In this document: piece by piece, positions 34,671-44,047 of the stretch | How positions within the stretch are numbered: position 1 is the stretch's first letter | Layout: every line of letters starts with the position of its first letter | Assembly (NCBI GenBank): GCA_002381805.1 | Contig: DFXZ01000004.1 | Coordinates: 682,001-746,000 of the forward strand | DNA: 64,000 nucleotides | Reading direction: 5' to 3' | From: Bdellovibrio sp. UBA4095 | GTDB taxonomy: Bacteria; Bdellovibrionota; Bdellovibrionia; Bdellovibrionales; Bdellovibrionaceae | The notes under the pieces: generated by a model | What the model was told of the DNA's origin: nothing | Seen by the model: only the letters and a program-made list of their open reading frames with translations | Database searches by the model: none | Translations under genes and position numbers: made by a program

Positions 34671-35821
34671 TTTAGCTCCAGGAGAATTTCTGGTACTCTC
34701 TCGCACAAATTTTTGCTCGGACTTACAAGGCAGGCTGTTCCTAATTTGCCAGTGGGACCGGCATCACCCTGAGGTCCCTGGTCTCCGCGATCGCCTTCGG
34801 GCCCGGTTTTGGCTGAAGCCGAACAGTGACCACTTGATTTTCCAGGGGGCCCGCCGGGACCACCACGGCCACCATTACCACCGTCACCACCTTTACCTCC
34901 AGGCCCTGGGATCTGAGCTACTCGAATTCTTAACCGAGAGTCTGTTTCGGTTTCGAAATTAAAGAGACCTGAATCACCCCCAGGAAGTCCCCGCATTCCC
35001 TTTCCTCCTTGTATGCCTTTTCCGCCTTTGTCTCCGTCACCGGGTTCGGCCATGCAGACGTTTTCAAATCCGTCAGGATGACGCCACTTTCTCGAATGGC
35101 CTGGGTGCCCTTGTTTTCCGGGCGAACCAATAAGGTGTTCCGGAGTGGGTGCGCCGGGTTCGCCTTGACCGCCAATCGCTCCTTTCATAAATACGCTAAG
35201 TATACCGTGCGCATTTTTTGATTTAATTCTTACGTTTCCTCCCGAGCGACCTTCTTGTTTAAAAGGAGGAGCTGTTTGAACCTCTTCCGCAGAGTAAGTG
35301 GAAAGCTTCGAACCTTCTTCGAAAAAAGACGTATTGGTATCAATTAAAATATCCAGGCCACCAGTGATAAGCTCGCCGCCATTTTTGATTGTGAATGACT
35401 CGAGTTTTAAAAGATTGGAGTCGAACTGAAGATCCCTTACGTGGACTGTTCGATCGACAATAAAGTCTTTTCGAACTTCAACCTCAATATGGAAATCGCC
35501 TTGATTAGTTCTGACTTCATAAACGAAACGCCAAGGGCGAAGGTCATTAGGCTCCGAGGTCAGCGTGTCTGTCGAGCCCGGAACAGGAGTAGTTTCGGCG
35601 GAGTCTAAAGAGAATCTGTTAATTTCACGAATTTGAACTGAAGGTTGGGTTTCGAAAACAACGCGTGCAAGGTGAGCTTCACGCTCTACAAGAACTTGTA
35701 CTGAGTCCATCTTTTTAGAGAACTCATAGTTTCTTTGATCGTAGATAGTATCGTTGGCTTGGTTTCGATGACATGCAGTTAGCAGACTTGCCAATAGCAA
35801 AAGACTGAAAAGTTTTTTCAT
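34667..35821 (-). CDS. Collagen-like (Gly-X-Y) lipoprotein
   Basis: A 384-residue lipoprotein starting MKKLFSLLLLASLLTAC (lipobox LTAC) behind ggagat. Residues about 30-210 form a beta-rich domain. From about 215 on there are Gly-X-Y runs, such as GQGEPGAPTP, GSPGKQGHPGH, GDGDKGGKGIQGGKGMRGLPGG, GPGGKGGDGGNGGRGGPGG and GPEGDRGDQGPQGDAG, broken by short non-repeat pieces with Cys residues. Bacterial collagen-like proteins form surface trimers and often bind partners. The gene overlaps the long helical lipoprotein by 4 bases, so both probably act together at the surface. Confidence 0.85.
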   Translation of the reverse strand: MKKLFSLLLLASLLTACHRNQANDTIYDQRNYEFSKKMDSVQVLVEREAHLARVVFETQPSVQIREINRFSLDSAETTPVPGSTDTLTSEPNDLRPWRFVYEVRTNQGDFHIEVEVRKDFIVDRTVHVRDLQFDSNLLKLESFTIKNGGELITGGLDILIDTNTSFFEEGSKLSTYSAEEVQTAPPFKQEGRSGGNVRIKSKNAHGILSVFMKGAIGGQGEPGAPTPEHLIGSPGKQGHPGHSRKWRHPDGFENVCMAEPGDGDKGGKGIQGGKGMRGLPGGDSGLFNFETETDSRLRIRVAQIPGPGGKGGDGGNGGRGGPGGPPGKSSGHCSASAKTGPEGDRGDQGPQGDAGPTGKLGTACLVSPSKNLCERVPEILLELK

Positions 35822-35994
35822 TGTGATCTCCATTTGGTTAAGAATTCCGAAGATCACTATTACAAGACGAGGGCCACCCAGAAGAGATGTCTAGAGCGCT
35901 ATATGCGATCTGGGGAATACTTCTGACGGATTATTCTAAGAATTAGGAAATTTGTCCGGGACTAGCGAATTCTTTCGGACGCTTTGAAACACAC

Positions 35995-37965
35995 CTAGGC
36001 AGCTTTTTTAAACTTGCGATCAAGCTCGAGCTCTCTGAGTCTGTTTATCAGAGGGTTGGTCGCAAAATAAACGGGGTCGATGGATTTATAGTGAACCAGG
36101 AGCTGCCGTACAACCCAAAGTGCGCTGGCCCGGAAGAGTGGATTTTCTGAGTGAGCATAATCCCTTAGCCGGCGATAGAGGTCCATTGTTAGCTCACGCT
36201 TTCCAGTTACGTAAAGGGCGTCAGCGGAGACTCTATTATTCTCAGAACGAATATAAGATTCCAAAAATTCAAGATCCTGGCACCATTCGCCAAGCACAAT
36301 AATCGCATTCGCCTGAACTCGGTTGTCTCGATGTTTTAAGGCTTTTTCCAGGGTGTTAATATATGAAGGACGAGCCATCGAAGATGGAATTAATGAAAGG
36401 CTTAGCGATATTACTGAGGAATAGTATTTATCTTCGCCAAATTTCTTGGAGCTTATCTGTGTCGCCACATCAAGTAGCTTTTCAAACTCATTTAAAATTC
36501 CGACTGATGGATTGAATACTTTGATCTGCCTTAAGTGATTAAAGATCTTAGAAAAAAGAAATTCATCTTCGGCTATAAGAGCTTCATTCATCCAGCGCAG
36601 GAAGAACTCAACATCCTTATTTGTTTTGAAGTACTCACAATCATCCCAATTACGATTAAACTTCAGGTGGGTGACCGACGTGAACTGATTGGTAATGGCG
36701 ATTGTGGACGTTTCTGCAAAGCCTTTTAAATGAGCATCACGCTTTTTAGAAATAAGACACAAACCTTGAAGATTTTCGTATTCCTTATCGAAAAATGCTA
36801 AATGGTTCTGAGTCTTGTCGTCAATATGACTGAGGAGTCGATTCGATTCAATCATGGCAACGCCGCTAAGACTGTAACCAGTGTCTAGATGGCAAAAGCG
36901 AAGGTGATCAAAAACCAAACTTGCCTTTAACTTAAAACATTGCTCATCATTCGGTGACAGAGTGCTTTCGATTTGTTCGGCAACTTCAAAAAGCCCGCGT
37001 ATGCAAGAAAGCGCCTTACGAACTGATTGCTCCCGCTCGCCCTTAAAATGAAAAACGATTTCATCACCGACGTATTGGTAAATCAATCCATCGTATCTTT
37101 CTATAATTTCCCGGGCCTGAATAAAGTACTTATTTAAAAGCTCTGTCAGTGCGCCGTCTTTGTTTTTTAAGAACATCTGCGTGTAACCGTTTAAGTCAAC
37201 TCTAGCAAGTGTACTGTCAAAGCTATAGGGAGCTTCTTTTCCAGAACGAATTTCCTCAACTATTGCCGGAGTAAGAGCGGCACTAAGAACGGTGTTTTTC
37301 TCTGCCAAGTGAACATTTTCCCGATCGAGCGTTTTTGTTGCGTGCAGCAGTATGGCACCTTCTTTCGAAACTGACTTGATGCCGTCCAACTGGCGATTTT
37401 TCCCAGAAAGAATTTTCGAAAGGGATAAGATGTCCTTAAGTAATAACCAGCTTAGGAATCCCAGCATGCCGGTGATAAGGAAGATATCAAAAAGGAATTG
37501 ATTTTTAAATGACCACATAGCTTCCATAATCGCCTTGGAGCCGCCTCGATAGATCCCGGCAGTCAAGCGATAGTCGAAAACCATGATGGTTTTAAAAGTT
37601 AAATCTCCGTCGTCAATGAAGACATCAAAATTTTGGTAGTCGTGGTTAAGTGCTTCAAGTTTGCCCGAATTGTGCTTAAAGAAAACCACTTTGTCTTCTT
37701 CCTGCAGGATATAGAAGTGGACCAGACGCAGCTCATAAGCTTTTTCAAGTTTTTCGGCTAGGGCCTCAGTGTTATCTCTCATCAGATCTGTCAGTGAGGT
37801 TGAGAACACGAAATCCAATTTTTGCTTTTTGTCGAGTTCTCCTTCCTGTACGAGTTCCTGAGCAGAAAGATAGGCTTGAGACAGGGAAAGCGTCACATAG
37901 CCCAGCCAAAAAAAGCAGATTATCAGTAGTAAAATTGATTTTTGTTTTTTATCTTTGCGGGACAA
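35995..37965 (-). CDS. Membrane class III nucleotidyl cyclase with possible HEAT-like tail
   Basis: A 656-residue protein starting at TTG behind gaggag. Two transmembrane helices (about 11-30 and 155-177) bracket an extracytoplasmic sensor. The cyclase homology domain (about 245-430) keeps both metal aspartates: Asp257 in ARVDLNGYTQMF and Asp301 in YVGDEIVFHF. The usual Asn of the 'VNxAxR' motif seems lost (SGVAMIESNRLL keeps the Arg), so activity may be low or altered. The C-terminal third has HEAT-like helical repeats (HRDNRVQANAIIVLGEWCQD, HSENPLFRASALWVVRQLL). It overlaps the upstream protease-like gene by 17 bases. Confidence 0.85.
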   Translation of the reverse strand: MSRKDKKQKSILLLIICFFWLGYVTLSLSQAYLSAQELVQEGELDKKQKLDFVFSTSLTDLMRDNTEALAEKLEKAYELRLVHFYILQEEDKVVFFKHNSGKLEALNHDYQNFDVFIDDGDLTFKTIMVFDYRLTAGIYRGGSKAIMEAMWSFKNQFLFDIFLITGMLGFLSWLLLKDILSLSKILSGKNRQLDGIKSVSKEGAILLHATKTLDRENVHLAEKNTVLSAALTPAIVEEIRSGKEAPYSFDSTLARVDLNGYTQMFLKNKDGALTELLNKYFIQAREIIERYDGLIYQYVGDEIVFHFKGEREQSVRKALSCIRGLFEVAEQIESTLSPNDEQCFKLKASLVFDHLRFCHLDTGYSLSGVAMIESNRLLSHIDDKTQNHLAFFDKEYENLQGLCLISKKRDAHLKGFAETSTIAITNQFTSVTHLKFNRNWDDCEYFKTNKDVEFFLRWMNEALIAEDEFLFSKIFNHLRQIKVFNPSVGILNEFEKLLDVATQISSKKFGEDKYYSSVISLSLSLIPSSMARPSYINTLEKALKHRDNRVQANAIIVLGEWCQDLEFLESYIRSENNRVSADALYVTGKRELTMDLYRRLRDYAHSENPLFRASALWVVRQLLVHYKSIDPVYFATNPLINRLRELELDRKFKKAA

Positions 37966-39778
37966 AGCGATCTCCTCGGTCTAAGAGTATGACGTTGCCC
38001 TTTTCAGCACCGTAGACGGTACCGCGAAGATCAAGCACAGTGATCGAGGCCTCTCGCAGTTTTTCGACAAACTCGGAGTCTCTTAATTTTTGTTTCACTT
38101 CGGCATAGTTGTTTTGAGTAAAGTAGGTGACATATTCTTCGGTAGAAGTGTTGTCGGCAGCAGAACCAGAGCTTGCTCGGGGCGACGCATTTGCGGGCCT
38201 ACGCGCTGCGGATCCTGAGCTGCTTGGTAAAGAAGAAATTCCTGCGCTGTTGCCGCCGGCATTTGCCCGAGCCATCTCGGTCCCGCCCTGACGACGCGGA
38301 GGGTCAACAGTGGCGGTTGGAGCTGCCGTTGGTTGTTCATTTGTTATATTCGCTGGCTGTCTGGTTACGGATTCTGAAGGACCTTGCCGAACAGAAGGTC
38401 TTCTTTTAGCGGAGGTTTTTGATCCTTGCCCAAGCACGTATTCTTCCACCATGGTCTCGCCCGCTTGGGCTTTACCGGCTTTTGATTTCAGTCGTGACTT
38501 TGTAGTTACTAGCGAGTCTGACTTGTACTTTGTGACTGCCCCCGAAGAGCTTGGGGCTCTTGTGGAAGAACCTGTGGATTTCGTTGCAGCAGTCGCACGA
38601 GTGCCCATGAGTCCCATTAAGTTGTTTGCCGAAGCAAGCATTCCCGAAGTTTGACTGCGGCTGACCGCTTCGACTCCAGACGCACCTGCGGCCTTATGAA
38701 TTTTCGCCATCTGCGCAGGAGCCACACTTGGAGAGCTTGGGATTGACTTGACGGTTTCCGCAGCCGCTTTCGAGATTCCTTGATTGCTTGAAGCCACAAT
38801 TTCTTGCGCTTTGTTCGCCGAAGCCAATGCTAGGGACTGGTTGCCGAAAAGTGTAGTGCCATCGTCTCGAAGTGGAAGGCCGTCATTTGTACAACTTTGA
38901 GTTATTAAATCGGCGTGCTTTTCATCCTCAACTCCAAGGTGATGTAAGTACTCGTGTGTTAAAACTCTGGTAGACTCTTTCTGATCTTTAAACGAAATTT
39001 TCCGATCGTTGTCACTCGTTAGCATAATTTTGTCTGAAACGTAAGAGGCCGATCCGCCGCTAAACTGCCCATTAGTTTTACTTTTTTTGTTCTTTGATTC
39101 GCAGAAAATCAAAGGCTCGATTGCCTCTGGGCTGTTTAGATAGTTCTGAGATGCAAGCTTTGCTCTCGCTTGCGCCATTTTCATGGAGTCTTGAATTTTT
39201 TTTAATGAGCCTTCAGGGGTGTCTTTTGCTAAGCATGATTGTAGACTGCTTTTAGAGTTATTCAGAAGGAGTGCTAATGAATCCTGCAGAAATGGCATTG
39301 AGCCGGGATCGAGCGCCTCATCACAACTTTCATCAATTAAAGAGATAACCACTTCGTCAAATGCGAACTCACTAATATCCTCCTTAGCAAAAAGAGCATT
39401 CTTAATCGTATTCGCACCTTTTAGCTCTTCTTCGCAAACAGTTTGGGTAAAATGAAATGATGTGGGAGAGCGATCTATCCATTTTAAAATTTTTCTGTTT
39501 CCATTCACATTCGAAATAAGAACGTTTAGCCGAGGAAATCTTGTAGTTCTAAGATGGGTGTGATCTTCATTAATGCTCTTATAGTGCTTAATTTGATAGT
39601 CCGATGAATGAATAAGCCAAAGATCTATTGTCCCGTCCTGATTTGCGTCGATTCTAAGGTCAAGATAGTCATTCTTTTTTAATGCAAATGTATCTTGTGT
39701 AGCAATAGTTGTCGCGCTGGTTGCAATAGCGACGAAGAAGAAAAAGGTTAAGGTTGCTGATCTCAGTAGACACATCAT
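37949..39778 (-). CDS. Secreted HExxH zinc-metalloprotease-like protein
   Basis: A 609-residue exported protein with an N-terminal signal (hydrophobic to about residue 23). An EF-hand-like loop, DANQDGTIDLW, lies at 44-54. A zinc-binding motif HEYLHHLGVEDEKH runs from His275 (HExxH with His279, third ligand probably His288), in the context RVLTHEYLHH, typical of gluzincin/metzincin-like peptidases. The second half (about 330-540) is a Ser/Ala/Pro-rich low-complexity linker, ending in a small folded domain. Prey-directed proteolysis is plausible but inferred. It is followed by, and overlaps, the cyclase gene. Confidence 0.78.
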   Translation of the reverse strand: MMCLLRSATLTFFFFVAIATSATTIATQDTFALKKNDYLDLRIDANQDGTIDLWLIHSSDYQIKHYKSINEDHTHLRTTRFPRLNVLISNVNGNRKILKWIDRSPTSFHFTQTVCEEELKGANTIKNALFAKEDISEFAFDEVVISLIDESCDEALDPGSMPFLQDSLALLLNNSKSSLQSCLAKDTPEGSLKKIQDSMKMAQARAKLASQNYLNSPEAIEPLIFCESKNKKSKTNGQFSGGSASYVSDKIMLTSDNDRKISFKDQKESTRVLTHEYLHHLGVEDEKHADLITQSCTNDGLPLRDDGTTLFGNQSLALASANKAQEIVASSNQGISKAAAETVKSIPSSPSVAPAQMAKIHKAAGASGVEAVSRSQTSGMLASANNLMGLMGTRATAATKSTGSSTRAPSSSGAVTKYKSDSLVTTKSRLKSKAGKAQAGETMVEEYVLGQGSKTSAKRRPSVRQGPSESVTRQPANITNEQPTAAPTATVDPPRRQGGTEMARANAGGNSAGISSLPSSSGSAARRPANASPRASSGSAADNTSTEEYVTYFTQNNYAEVKQKLRDSEFVEKLREASITVLDLRGTVYGAEKGNVILLDRGDRFVPQR

Positions 39779-39903
39779 GAACTCTTATCGGAATAATGTC
39801 GGGCGAAGTAACGGATCCAAGGTCGAGCAATGGACTTCAGGACGATAGTCGATACATTAATATTTCGGTTTATTTGCGGTATCTATCATTTATCATTAAT
39901 CAT

Positions 39904-40986
39904 ATGAGAATTTATTTAGTTCTAAATCTTTTACTTTGGGTCTGTGCTTCAAATGCTCAAGATTTTGGATTTAAAGCCATTCCAACAGACTTCCGATCGA
40001 AATCTGTCGATGAATCTCTCGTGACCAATATGGCTCCAGTGCGCAGTCAAGATTCACTTGGAATTTGCTACTCGTTTGTAGCTGGTACCATGGTTGATAC
40101 TGTTAGATGCAAAATGTCTAAGATAGACTGCAGTAGACTGTCGCCCGAAAAAAGCGCATCTGTTTTAGATATTACTAGGTATGGAATTACATCTGATAAA
40201 GATATTTCTGTAAAAAACGCAGATAACTATTTTGATTTTAGAGGTATTTATCAAGGCGGGGATCCGGGTGTGTTACTTGATCGCTTGTTAAAGCTGAAGT
40301 CTCATGCATCTGAGAAATGCGCTCCTTTTGATCAGTTTGTAAATAAATCCTCATCTCATTTGGAAAACCTAAAGATTCTCGAGAGTTCATGGTCTCGCTT
40401 GCAGGGCTCCTATTCGACCTATAAGGCCAAGGAGAAGGAATGTCCTACATGTGCGGCCGACTTTGTTTCGACTGCTGTGGATAGCATTCAGCAGGATTTT
40501 GATTTGAAGGCATCAAATACGCAAATCCTTAAGGCCTTCGCTGAAGATTCTTATGAGAAGTTCTTAGATAAACTTTTGGTACCAGAAGAGTGTCAGAATC
40601 CGAGAAAAATGCTTAGGTTTGGTTCCGGTCTAGAGGCAGAGTTTTTCCCGAAAGAAAGCCAGGGCGCAGACTACAATAAAACAATAGAAAAAGTAAAAAA
40701 AGTTTTACGATCAGATCTTCCGGTAGGTCTAGGTTTTTGTATGGATGAACCATACAAATCCATGACAAATTGTAAAAATGGTCATGCAGTTGTGATTACT
40801 GGATATAGGAAGTTTTGTAAGACGCCCAATAATTGCAGAGAGGCGGTGAAAGTCCAGAATAGCTGGGGTCAACAATGGCAAAAGGATAATGATGATGGTT
40901 GGGTGGACGCCAAAACAATTCTAGACAGAAGCGGATACAATAAAGGCATTATATCTTGGATTCAGCCCGAAGGAGCAAACCTCTAA
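39904..40986 (+). CDS. Secreted papain-like (C1) cysteine peptidase
   Basis: A 360-residue exported peptidase. I start at the ATG at 39904 because it gives a good signal peptide (MRIYLVLNLLLWVCASNAQ); longer frames add unrelated sequence. The papain fold is clear: oxyanion Gln49 and catalytic Cys55 in PVRSQDSLGICYSFVAG with the classic six-residue spacing, His294 in NGHAVVITGY and Asn319 in VQNSWGQQW. The middle has an extra helical, Cys-containing insertion (about 150-220). Such enzymes are uncommon in bacteria. It is divergent from the HExxH protein, and its stop overlaps the next gene (TAATG). Confidence 0.9.
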   Translation: MRIYLVLNLLLWVCASNAQDFGFKAIPTDFRSKSVDESLVTNMAPVRSQDSLGICYSFVAGTMVDTVRCKMSKIDCSRLSPEKSASVLDITRYGITSDKDISVKNADNYFDFRGIYQGGDPGVLLDRLLKLKSHASEKCAPFDQFVNKSSSHLENLKILESSWSRLQGSYSTYKAKEKECPTCAADFVSTAVDSIQQDFDLKASNTQILKAFAEDSYEKFLDKLLVPEECQNPRKMLRFGSGLEAEFFPKESQGADYNKTIEKVKKVLRSDLPVGLGFCMDEPYKSMTNCKNGHAVVITGYRKFCKTPNNCREAVKVQNSWGQQWQKDNDDGWVDAKTILDRSGYNKGIISWIQPEGANL

Positions 40987-41372
40987 TGAGAGCCATAGGA
41001 ATATTTGTGCTTCTGGCATTTGTTGCTTTAGTTGCCTCGGATGCTTTTGCTGAAACATTAACGATGTCGCTTCCGGGAAAAATGGTACGGGTGACGACTC
41101 AAAATGTTGGGGGAGTTGAAGTGTCCAAAGGTTGCCTAAACAAGAAGGGAAAGCAGCCAGCCTGTGATGCCTACAAAGCTCTTTCGAAAAAGGCTTCGCC
41201 CAAGTCTGCGAATGTTCCGCTGGCGGGGCATCCCGCGGCTTTCTATTGTGGTTCGGCGGGTGGACTCAATAGGATTCTCAAAGACTCCAAGAATAATGAA
41301 TATGACTTTTGCGAGTTCAAAGACGGCTCGATGATTAACTCTTGGCATCTCTACAACAAAGCAAAGAAATAA
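40986..41372 (+). CDS. Small exported DUF333-type protein
   Basis: A 128-residue exported protein whose ATG overlaps the papain-like gene's stop. Signal peptide to about residue 22 (SDAFAE). The C-terminal part, AGHPAAFYCGSAGGLNRI then YDFCEFKDGSMINSWHLYN, matches the DUF333 pattern (paired Cys, GG, then a C..pDG...eW motif). Its tight coupling to a secreted cysteine peptidase raises the possibility that it is a substrate, chaperone or inhibitor of that enzyme; this is inference from position only. Confidence 0.8.
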   Translation: MRAIGIFVLLAFVALVASDAFAETLTMSLPGKMVRVTTQNVGGVEVSKGCLNKKGKQPACDAYKALSKKASPKSANVPLAGHPAAFYCGSAGGLNRILKDSKNNEYDFCEFKDGSMINSWHLYNKAKK

Positions 41373-41475
41373 TATGATACTTGCTCTAAGTATCGAACAA
41401 TGTGAGGCTGCCCCTAAATTCAAGGCCATCTCCCCTCTTGACTCGGAACTTTTATAGTCCTAGTTTTGATCTCCT

Positions 41476-41943
41476 ATGAAAAAAGAATTCATGCTTAGAG
41501 CAATTGAACTTTCGCGGAAAAACATGCAAGCCGGAGCAGGTGGACCGTTCGGCGCAGTTATTGTTAAAGATGGAAAAATTATTGGCGAAGGTTGGAACAA
41601 AGTTACTTCCACAAATGATCCCACAGCCCATGCAGAAGTGTCGGCAATCAGGGATGCTTGTTCGCAATTAAAAAATTTCGAGCTTCAAGGTGCTGAGATA
41701 TATACAAGTTGCGAGCCGTGTCCTATGTGTCTTTCAGCAATTTACTGGGCAAGAATTGGTAAGATCTATTATGGCAATACTCGTAAGGACGCTGCGGGTA
41801 TCAACTTTGATGATGATTTTCTTTATCAAGAAATTCCAAAAGATCTGAGCGAAAGAAAAGTGCCAATGGTGCAATGTGCACACACAGAGGCGCTAGAAGT
41901 TTTCAAAGAGTGGGAGCTAAAGACTGACAAGGTGACTTACTAA
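41476..41943 (+). CDS. guaD: Guanine deaminase (cytidine-deaminase fold)
   Basis: A 155-residue zinc deaminase. The zinc site is PTAHAEVSAI plus TSCEPCPMCLSAIYWARI. The C-terminal stretch AAGINFDDDFLYQEIP...ERKVPMVQ resembles B. subtilis GuaD, which converts guanine to xanthine, rather than TadA, and the 155-residue length fits (GuaD about 156). A broader purine or cytosine specificity cannot be excluded. For a predator that takes up prey nucleic acids, guanine salvage is a sensible role (inference). Start at ATG with gatctcc weakly upstream. Confidence 0.86.
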   Translation: MKKEFMLRAIELSRKNMQAGAGGPFGAVIVKDGKIIGEGWNKVTSTNDPTAHAEVSAIRDACSQLKNFELQGAEIYTSCEPCPMCLSAIYWARIGKIYYGNTRKDAAGINFDDDFLYQEIPKDLSERKVPMVQCAHTEALEVFKEWELKTDKVTY

Positions 41944-42000
41944 AGCCCAGTAAACAGTTCAGGACTCCAGTAGTACCAAATAATTAGTCAGAATAGAGGA

Positions 42001-44016
42001 ATGAAAAAATGGTTTTCATTCCTTTTTCTTTTTTGCAGTCTATTCGTCGCACTTTCGTGCACTCATCAGGTAAAAAAGATTCCTCGCGACGTGGCTTCTC
42101 TGCAGCAGAACGGGATGGAGGGGATTTGGTTTTTGCAAGGGTCTTCCTCAACGCGTGGACCGTACAACGGAGAGCTCGAGCTTCGCAGAGCTTCGGATGG
42201 GACTTACGATGTTGTTAGGGTTATCACCTACATCAACTACTTTTTCGACGGCTTACGAGTCCAAGAGGTTTGGACAGGTAAGGCAGTTCCAAATCATCAA
42301 GCGGTGGTTTTTAGCTATGACCTTAGGCAGGCGGACTTCATTAAGAGCTTAGGAAAAACTAAGAGAGAGCCCTCGGACTTTGGAAATACAATCAACGTGA
42401 TTGCCAGCTTTTCTGCTTCTCCAGCCGGTCTGAGCTCAGATTTTTCTGACAAAAAAGTTTCCAGTTATAGGGAGTGGATAACAACTCGAAGAGATCTTGA
42501 GCCGAGACCGCTATGGCAGAATCAAAGAACTTCTATTAATGCTCATGGACCGGCGATTCCCACGAACATTCGAAAAACTATCAAAGACTTTAAAAAGAAA
42601 ATCGAATTTGAGCAGCAGCCTCTCATTAGAAAATACTCTTCTAAGACTGAGTTTAAAAATGAAATGGCAACGGTCATTGTGGACCCGACCGATTTCGAGT
42701 TCTATCGGAAAAATAAAGATATAATTAGAGTTATAAATAAGATTACTGACGAGATAAGTATTACAGAATCCGTAGTTAAGCGAAATGCATTTTCTCCAAC
42801 CCTACAAGATAAGGCCGGAAGTTTTGATGGAAATACCAAGAACTTTCACCTCAACGAGGCGGGGCTTATCGCGAATGCGGTCTTGTCTCCCGAAGGCAAG
42901 CTACTAACGTATTCTCAAGTAAAGAATTCCGCGCTTTATACTGGCATGTATGTCTCGTCACAAGCTATGAGGTATCTTGTTTCAAAAAATCCCGAAGCGC
43001 TGGAGCAACTAAAGAAGTCACTAAGAGGTCTGATTAACTTATTGGATATTACTGGTGATCCAAAGGAACTTGCACAGGCCCTAAGCTTCTTTAATCCGAC
43101 CCGAGGATTACCAGAAGGCTGGCGACAAGGAAAAGACAAGTTCGCTAATTTTGCGTGGCTTCCAGGTGGAGATCGTTCTGATCTGAACGGAATAGTAATG
43201 GGTTTCTATTGGGCTAGCTTAGCTATACCCAAAACTGATACGGCATTATGGAATGAGATTTCTCAAAAGGCAGAAGCTTTACTGGAACTAAATGTTGCGC
43301 AAGATAACAGATATAGTGTTCTTGCTCTGGCCGCCGTATTGACCGGAAATGATCTCTACAAAAGACAGTTCGTGGATTCGATCAAAATGGGTGATAAAAA
43401 AGGCCTGTTAAATGAACCATTTTATTATCGGGGGACAGCTGATTGGCCCGGAGCATTTGCACGATCAATAAATCAATTGGTCGCTCTTGAGTGCGCTAAG
43501 ATGCTAAACGAGAAGAAAACAGCTGATCTACTTAGTCAGCAGTTAGTTAAAGAATGGCTTACGTATGAGCCAGCACAAAGGCAATATTTGGCTCTTTCAG
43601 TCTATGGATTTGCTCTAAACGCTAATCTTGAAAGTGGTTTGCTTAAGGCAAACGACAAAGAATTGCTGCGAAACCAATTGGATCAGATAGTTTGGGCCCT
43701 CCGAGAGATGCCCTACCCTCGTCCCAATTTAGATGTGACAATAGACTATTCTTTAAGGCCAGATTGGACGATATCCCCTATTCCGGCAAAATTCTGGGAG
43801 CAGCCCGACAAAGCGGCTCTTAAAGAGGGTCGATACTATCAGGGTCTTGTGAGCTATCCTTTCTATGAATTTCGCGCCTTTGATAGCGCTTTTCGTTGGG
43901 ATGAGTCGCCATTTGAATATAAATCGGAGCACAACAAGGAGATGGAGCAGTCAGGAGTCGACTATCTCTTTGCGTACTGGTTAGCAAGATACGTAGGCGT
44001 GAATAATCTAAATTGA
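42001..44016 (+). CDS. Large lipoprotein, unknown (beta N-domain plus helical toroid-like C-domain)
   Basis: A 671-residue lipoprotein (MKKWFSFLFLFCSLFVALSC, lipobox ALSC) with agagga before the ATG. Residues 35-140 look like a small beta sandwich or lipocalin-like piece (GIWFLQGSSSTRGPYNGELE). From about 260 the sequence is helical with paired helices and conserved aromatic and acidic residues (LPEGWRQGKDKFANFAWLPG, YRGTADWPGAFARSINQ), which recalls alpha/alpha-toroid glycan enzymes. No family is recognised and no catalytic residue can be assigned. Confidence 0.7.
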   Translation: MKKWFSFLFLFCSLFVALSCTHQVKKIPRDVASLQQNGMEGIWFLQGSSSTRGPYNGELELRRASDGTYDVVRVITYINYFFDGLRVQEVWTGKAVPNHQAVVFSYDLRQADFIKSLGKTKREPSDFGNTINVIASFSASPAGLSSDFSDKKVSSYREWITTRRDLEPRPLWQNQRTSINAHGPAIPTNIRKTIKDFKKKIEFEQQPLIRKYSSKTEFKNEMATVIVDPTDFEFYRKNKDIIRVINKITDEISITESVVKRNAFSPTLQDKAGSFDGNTKNFHLNEAGLIANAVLSPEGKLLTYSQVKNSALYTGMYVSSQAMRYLVSKNPEALEQLKKSLRGLINLLDITGDPKELAQALSFFNPTRGLPEGWRQGKDKFANFAWLPGGDRSDLNGIVMGFYWASLAIPKTDTALWNEISQKAEALLELNVAQDNRYSVLALAAVLTGNDLYKRQFVDSIKMGDKKGLLNEPFYYRGTADWPGAFARSINQLVALECAKMLNEKKTADLLSQQLVKEWLTYEPAQRQYLALSVYGFALNANLESGLLKANDKELLRNQLDQIVWALREMPYPRPNLDVTIDYSLRPDWTISPIPAKFWEQPDKAALKEGRYYQGLVSYPFYEFRAFDSAFRWDESPFEYKSEHNKEMEQSGVDYLFAYWLARYVGVNNLN

Positions 44017-44047
44017 ATTTCGGAACCAGGTCATATAGAAGGCAAGC

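Noticed and set aside
44017..44047. preQ1 riboswitch before queF
   Set aside because: The gap is only 31 bases and lacks the required stem and A-rich tail.
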